From contig OX246740.1 in the NCBI GenBank assembly GCA_945910005.1, positions 49,277,353 to 49,341,352 of the forward strand: DNA of 64,000 nucleotides, in the 5' to 3' direction. Below, one piece after another: positions 58,491 through 64,000 of the stretch. The position numbers and the translations under genes were made by a program. The stretch is from Isoperla grammatica. Its lineage: Eukaryota > Arthropoda > Insecta > Plecoptera > Perlodidae. The notes under the pieces are model-generated. The model was given only the letters and a program-made list of their open reading frames with translations. It was not told the DNA's origin and searched no databases. Numbering within the stretch: position 1 is the stretch's first letter; each line of letters opens with the position of its first letter.

Positions 58491-58638
58491 TCTTAAAGAA
58501 CATTGGCAATAATGTTTCAAAACATGTAAACCTTGTGAAATTATTGTTGTTTAGTGGTTTATCTTGCGTTTGCTACACAATATTGAAAGGTGATTATTAA
58601 ACCAGATATAATTTCCTAAGAAGTAATAATCGTTCGTT

Positions 58639-58644
58639 AATAAA
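58639..58644 (+). promoter_or_regulatory. Polyadenylation signal AATAAA (isoform B)
   Basis: Hexamer about 465 bp after the 8B stop, downstream of the palindromic array. First plausible end for the 8B transcript. Confidence 0.4.
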
Positions 58645-59485
58645 GTGGCGAACATGAAGCCCAACTTTCTAGTCGTACCGGGTTTTATACGATTACCATG
58701 TAATGTGGAGGGTACAAAAAAACGGTGTGAATTTCCACACATTTTCTGTTTGGTGTGGATGATGTGTTTTCACCTATTATGATCGATTCACATGACTATT
58801 TAAGACCGGTTCACACAGTTTCCTATTACCAATATAATATACGTTCACACGGAAGAAAATCAGTTTTGAAACGTATTGCCAAGGTTTGTATGGTGTCAAT
58901 AAAATAGTGATGGAAATACTAAAATTTATTTCTCTACAGAGAACAATCCATCGTCTATTTGACTATAAATAGTTGTTTGCATAACTATATGGTTCTTCAG
59001 TTGCAAGCATGTGGGCGAAATGTTACACATCGTCTTGATCAAGAACACTTTTTTTAATGAGAAATCAATTCTAGAATTTGATTGTATAAAGATGTACAGT
59101 TTGAAACTATATTTATGTAGATCTATAGATTCTTCATTCCTGGGGTGGGAAAAGCTTCCATCACAAAGATAATTTAACACCCCCGACATCCCTTCCCCTA
59201 CTGCCATATAACAATAACAACACAATAATACTATTCGACACCTAACAACATGTTGTTATAGCACAGTGAAATAATATTGGTGTTTTTAACATTTTCGTTG
59301 TGAATCTAATGTTTTGTGTCAAAGCTATGTATGTATACATTTTGTTGGAAATGAAAATAATAATATTTACAACCATTTCATTTACAAAATTGTTTGTGTT
59401 TTTTTTAATGATTTTCTTAGTGTGTTGGGATGATGTATATTTGGAGTAAGCGTTGAGACCACGTTGTTACTTTGCAAAACTAAGA

Positions 59486-59491
59486 AATAAA
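59486..59491 (+). promoter_or_regulatory. Second AATAAA downstream of exon 8B
   Basis: Alternative distal polyadenylation hexamer in AT-rich sequence. Confidence 0.3.
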
Positions 59492-59892
59492 GTATTTCTG
59501 TATTAACTATTACTTGTATTTATATTATACTCCTCCTCCATCTCCCAAATCTATAGTGTCTGTGATCTGTGTTTAGGTTTTTATGACAATATTATTACTC
59601 ATGTGATTTGGAGGCGCAGGTCTGGTCCTAAACGTATGTTACCTATAGGGACGTTTGTTCGAATAGGTTTTTCTTTTGCAATTGTCCTTCGTATTCATAA
59701 ATCATCGCCCCCTCCCCCCATCCCCTCTCCTCATCGTCTCGAATAGCATGACTGCAATATCACAGACGTAAAGGAAGAAAACCATCATAAGGATCATTTC
59801 AAAATTGTGATATTTCATGTGTAATTTTAAAAAGCAAAAAAACTTCAATGTTCAAGTTAATTGTGTCGAGCCGAACACTCGAAGTTGTAAAG

Positions 59893-61805
59893 CTCGTCTG
59901 GGTCCGGGATAGAATAGGCCCAGAATAACTCTGCTGGTCGTAGGAGGCGACGAACGGAGACCCGTCTGGGCCCGGGATAGAATAGGTCCAGAGTGACTCT
60001 GCTAGTCGTAAGAGGCGACGAAAGGAGACCCGTCTCGGCCCGGGGTAGAATAGGCCCAGAGTGACTCTGCTAGTCGTAGGAGGCGACAAACGGAGACCCG
60101 TCTCGGCCCGGGATAGAATAGGCCCAGAGTGACTCTGCTAGTCGTAGGAGGCGACGAACGGAGACCCGTCTCGGCCCGGGATAGAATAGGCCCAGAGTGA
60201 CTCTGCTAGTCGTAGGAGGCGACGAAAGGAGACCCGTCTCGGCCCGGGATAGAATAGGCCCAGAGTGACTCTGCTAGTCGTAGGAGGCGACGAACGGAGA
60301 CCCGTCTCGGCCCGGGGTAGAATAGGCCCAGAGTGACTCTGCTAGTCGTAGGAGGCGACGAAAGGAGACCCGTCTCGGCCCGGGGTAGAATAGGCCCAGA
60401 GTGACTCTGCTAGTCGTAGGAGGCGACGAAAGGAGACCCGTCTCGGCCCGGGATAGAATAGGCCCAGAGTGACTCTGCTAGTCGTAGGATGGCGACGAAC
60501 GGAGACCCGTCTCGGCCCGGGATAGAATAGGCCCAGAGTGACTCTGCTAGTCGTAGGAGGCGACGAAAGGAGACCCGTCTGGGCCCGGGATAGAATAGGC
60601 CCAGAATGACTCTGCTAGTCGTAGGAGGCGACGAAAGGAGACCCGTCTGAGCCCTGGATAGAATAGGCCCAGAGTGACTCTGCTAGTCGTAGGAGGCGAC
60701 GAAAGGAGACCCGTCTCGGCCCGGGGTAGAATAGGTCCAGAGTGACTCTGCTAGTCGTACGATGGCGACGAAAGGAGACCCGTCTGGGCCCGGGATAGAA
60801 TAGGTCCAGAGTGACTCTGCTAGTCGTAGGATGGCGACGAAAGGGGACCCGTTTCGGCCCGGGGTAGAATAGGCCCAGAGTGACTCTGCTAGTCGTAGGA
60901 GGCGACGAAAGGAGACCCGTCTGGGCCCGGGGTAGAATAGGCCCAGAGTGACTATGCTAGTCGTAGGATGGCGACGAAAGGAGACCCGTCTCGGCCCGGG
61001 GTAGAATAGGCACAGAGTGACTCTGCTAGTCGTAAGAGGCGACGAAAGGAGACCCGTCTCGGCCCGGGGTAGAATAGGCACAGAGTGACTCTGCTAGTCG
61101 TAGGAGACGACGAAAGGAGACCCGTCTCGGCCCGGGTTAGAATAGGCCCAGAGTGACTCTGCTAGTCGTAGGAGGCGACGAAAGGAGACCCGTCTCGGCC
61201 CGGGGTAGAATAGGCCCAGAATGACTCTGCTAGTCGTAGGAGGCGATGAAAGGAGACCCGTCTCACCCGGGGTAGAATAGGCCCAGAGTGACTCTGCTAG
61301 TCGTAGGAGGCGACGAAAGGAGACCCGTCTCGGCCCGGGTTAGAATAGGCCCAGAGTGACTCTGCTAGTCGTAGGAGGCGACGAAAGGAGACCCGTCTCG
61401 GCCCGGGGTAGAATAGGCCCAGAATGACTCTGCTAGTCGTAGGAGGCGATGAAAGGAGACCCGTCTCACCCGGGGTAGAATAGGCCCAGAGTGACTCTGC
61501 TAGTCGTAGGAGGCGACGAAAGGAGACCCGTCTGGGCCCTGGATAGAATAGGCCCAGAATGACTTTGCTAGTCGTAGGAGGCGACGAAAGGAGACCCGTC
61601 TCGGCCCGGGGTAGAATAGGCCCAGAGTGACTCTGCTAGTCGTAGGAGGCGACGAAAGGAGACCCGTCTGGGCCCGGGGTAGAAAAGGCCCAGAGTGATT
61701 CTGCTAGTCGTAGGAGGCGACGAAAGGAGACCCGTCTCGGCCCGGAGTATAATAGGCCCAGAATGACTCTGCTAGTCGTAGGAGGCGACAAAAGGAGACC
61801 CTGTC
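59893..61805 (+). repeat. 68-bp minisatellite, about 28 copies
   Basis: Unit of 68 bp built on GCCCGGGGTAGAATAGGCCC, AGAGTGACTCTGCTAGTCG and TAGGAGGCGACGAAAGGAGA. Variants are point changes (CTCGG/TGGGC, GGAGG/GGATGG, CGAAAGG/CGAACGG) and a 2-bp deletion in units reading CTCACCCGG. Similar single blocks occur at about 2063-2120 and 30485-30545 next to SINE sequence, which points to the source. Open frames through it on the minus strand (SPFVASYD repeats) are artefacts. Confidence 0.95.
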
Positions 61806-61998
61806 CCTTCCCTCTCACTGTTCAATTTTGTATTCGTCCTTCCACTTGGCCCTGCCCTCCCTTGTCATCATGACGACCCCGCGATGTGCAATGGATCTGA
61901 TTAGGGCATGTAGCGTTTTTTAATCTTCATCTTCATAATTATATCACCCACTCATCGTCTCGATTAGCCAAAGTGGCAGACATATGGGACGTAAACCT

Positions 61999-62000
61999 AC

Positions 62001-62037
<37 letters not shown>

Positions 62038-62047
62038 TATCATCATC
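61999..62047 (+). repeat. (ATC)n microsatellite
   Basis: About 16 ATC units, one TTA interruption, forming the 3' tail of SINE-like sequence (ATGGGACGTAAACC precedes it). Confidence 0.9.
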
Positions 62048-63092
62048 AAACACTTGTGTAGTTGAAGGGCCAGACGGACTGCGGTCGGCCGATAGACTGT
62101 ACCGACCCCCAAAAGGAATGGTCACCAAATATTTACGTCATCTCCTTGCTAATCCGATCCCCTTATATATTGCGCCATCTCTCTGATTGCTCTCGTTCTA
62201 AACCCGAACGGGGATTATATCTTCAAAGGTTTTCTATAAATACGCGTAGAAGGGACGCCATCTTTTTTACCGTGGATTGCCTCTGCGTAAGCTGCGTGAA
62301 CGCCGCTGTCAAGGATAATATGTATACGAAAATGTAATATAAGTTACGGAAAAAAATGTTTCAAACGTATTTAAAGTTGGCGAAAGGGAAAGCTGTTGAA
62401 TCAGCTCTCTGTTTTTGTACAGAGTAGGATATGAGCCCAACGTGAGTTTATATTGATAACACAGGGCAGAGCGCAGGGGCCACTTAAAAATATCCTAAGC
62501 GATTTTTATCTTATAGTGCTTGTAAGTTCAAATATCAATAGATTTCGAAACTGTTTTATTTTTGCATTCCAAATGTACCCGAAATTACGATCTGATGATG
62601 AAAATTCTCAAAATCTCAAATCAAATTTTGAGGTCGATTTTCTGTCCCTTCATAAATTTCAAAACTCCAAGTGGTGTTAATTATTTTCTGAAAATGTGTC
62701 AAATGAGCGCCATTATCCTGAGTGTGCTGGACAAGGAAGGGAGAAGGCAAGAATCTTACATTAACCGTATTCTTTTTTTTCGAGTGCTCGGAAAACAATA
62801 TTAAAGAAACTAACACCTTACTAAAGACTATACCTGCAAGAACTTTGTTTTTGGAGGATAGGGGTTTGGCATTGGTTTGAAGTCTTATTGGAATGTTTTA
62901 TTATCACGATAACAATTTGGTGCCCCCCCTCTCCCCCTTCTTACATCACCACAGTACGCCACGACTCGACTCACCGAATGAGTTACGTATAGATGAGTCA
63001 TGGCAAGGACGGTATTGCATTCAACAGGTAGACATGGAATGTGGCCTTGTGGGATGGGGTGTGGTGAAATGTATTGGGTTGGCTGGAATGTA

Positions 63093-63156
63093 TCTCAGTC
63101 AGTCAGTCAGTCAGTCAGTCAGTCAGTCAGTCAGTCAGTCAGTCAGTCAGTCAGTC
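63093..63156 (+). repeat. (TCAG)n microsatellite
   Basis: Sixteen or so tandem TCAG units. Confidence 0.95.
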
Positions 63157-63654
63157 AATCATACCATAGTCATACCATGGTCATACACTTCGTGTGGGTG
63201 TGGTCATACGATCAAGAGTATTCTCTTGTAGGTAGATAACGGCAAGATTAAAATGCAGACGTGTGTTTGTGTCGTGGGTGCTGTGGGGGGGGAGGGGGGG
63301 GGGGGGTCGCTTTAGCATCAATTTCTTATACATTGTTGACGTAGTAATTAATACCGGTTACTGTATAAACTGTATAAAGCGAATCAAAATGAGTGCATGA
63401 AGACCGCGAACGGTGACCCCGTGATCGGACAGTTGTTTGTGACCAGTTATTGCGAGGTAATCGCGACGACCAGTAACTGTCAGAATAAAGATCGCACGAT
63501 CATGGTCTCAAGAATGCTACTCGAAATCAAAAAACTGAGGGGATAACGCGCTGTGGTTGAAAAGTCACCGTTTATGTGTAAGTCTTACACCAGTATAATA
63601 TTGATTGATTGAAGTCAAGTTTCAAAGTTAAAGCACCTCAGCTCGAACCGGGAA

Positions 63655-63990
63655 TCGAACCCTAGTCTGCTCGTGGGTCTAGTGGCTTTATTTTTGTTTC
63701 CAATGCAGAAGGTCCAGGGTTCGATTCCCAGTTCGGGCTGGGGGTTTTTAATTTTTTTAAATGACTTCAATCTATCTTTATGATACTGGTGTGTACATAT
63801 AAACGGTGACTTTGGAGCCGTCATAGCAACTAAGCACATTAGTGGAGGAACCTATATGACTGGTCAAAGTGACACCGTCCTTTCGGATGGGACGTAAAGC
63901 CGATGGTCCCCTTGGTACTTTACGATAGGAGTAGGCTACGTGCCGGTACCAGGCTTCCCCTCCTCCCTTCCTCATTATCATTCATCAATC
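63655..63990 (+). mobile_element. tRNA-derived SINE-2 copy
   Basis: CAGAAGGTCCAGGGTTCGATTC is a B-box-like core, followed by the shared body: GATACTGGTGTGTACATATA, GGAGCCGTCATAGCAACTAAG, GGATGGGACGTAAAGCC and a tail rich in ATC/ATTC. Related blocks occur at 30.3 kb, 6.05 kb, 3.25 kb and 0.66 kb. A reversed B-box-like sequence (GGGAATCGAACCCTAG) at 63650 forms an inverted pair with it. Confidence 0.7.
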
Positions 63991-64000
63991 ATCACTCATC

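Larger units (their letters stand above)
58500..59892 (+). other. 3' UTR / downstream AT-rich sequence
   Basis: No gene recognised. A SINE-like tail fragment (CTCATCGTCTCGAATAGC, then ACGTAAAGGAAG) sits at about 59733-59780, just before the 68-bp minisatellite. Confidence 0.5.
61806..64000 (+). other. Downstream region without a gene
   Basis: Contains the continuation of a SINE-like tail (61.8-62.0 kb) ending in an (ATC)n run, then 62.1-62.9 kb of sequence with only unconvincing ORFs, a (TCAG)n run, a G-rich run near 63.29 kb and a SINE-2 copy at the end. Confidence 0.6.

Noticed and set aside
59799..61818. Repeated proline/arginine-rich frames (SPFVASYD) on the minus strand
   Set aside because: Arise from the 68-bp minisatellite; frames shift with unit variants and there is no start or splice context.
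63410..63520. Short complementary blocks around GACCAGTTATTGCGA
   Set aside because: Pairing is patchy and may be direct rather than inverted similarity.

Overview
The window is eukaryotic nuclear DNA from an invertebrate animal. It is AT-rich, has long introns and is full of microsatellites, minisatellites, hairpin MITEs, tRNA-derived SINEs and 5'-truncated LINE fragments. An arthropod is my best guess, from the style of the SINE and minisatellite sequences and an Rh50-like gene, but this is inference. No bacterial-style genes, rRNA or CRISPR arrays were seen, and most open frames are chance reading through repeats.

One gene explains all convincing coding sequence: a plus-strand Rh-family (Amt/Mep/Rh) ammonia/CO2 channel spread over about 49 kb. 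Exons are at 9152-9368, 26868-27029, 31887-32065, 36076-36232, 38195-38358, 48206-48343 and 50924-51242, followed by a choice of 3' exon. All junction phases agree, giving 511 aa with terminal exon 8A (53156-53355) or 503 aa with terminal exon 8B (58000-58175). The twin-His pair (H197, H358), the pore Asp (D189) and the inner Phe gate (F250) are present; the outer Phe gate is Met (M151). A possible extra terminal exon at 56188-56235, in phase and with a nearby AATAAA, would give a 525-aa form.

The gene has been reshaped by tandem duplication at exon edges. A partial copy of exon 5 (37998-38051) sits upstream of the real one, is exactly 54 nt and has acquired a GT donor, so it could be an in-frame cassette. 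A partial copy of exon 8A lies at 52996-53075. A 100-bp minisatellite with a CRE-like site in each unit starts inside the last codons of exon 8A. A palindromic repeat begins within about 30 bp of the exon 8B stop, and a degenerate 65-bp repeat runs up to the start codon.

Mobile DNA by region: 9.8-10.3 kb, hairpin MITEs, one nested in another. 10.9-14.5 kb, two apparently identical 785-bp direct repeats around a 2.1-kb non-coding core, followed by a 0.47-kb alternating purine/pyrimidine hexamer array. 15.5-16.7 kb and 36.3-37.7 kb, two LINE fragments each inside (AAT)n DNA, the second carrying a PD-X12-D endonuclease-like signature. 38.4-38.8 kb and 56.7-57.2 kb, two TTAA-flanked MITE copies, one interrupted by another MITE. 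41.3-42.0 kb, a 718-bp piggyBac-type element with TTAA duplications. 47.6-48.7 kb, long inverted repeats on both sides of exon 6. 57.4-57.9 kb, a MITE cluster. 59.9-61.8 kb, a 68-bp minisatellite of about 28 copies that looks seeded from a SINE tail found elsewhere in the window. Upstream of 8.6 kb and downstream of 61.8 kb no gene was recognised.
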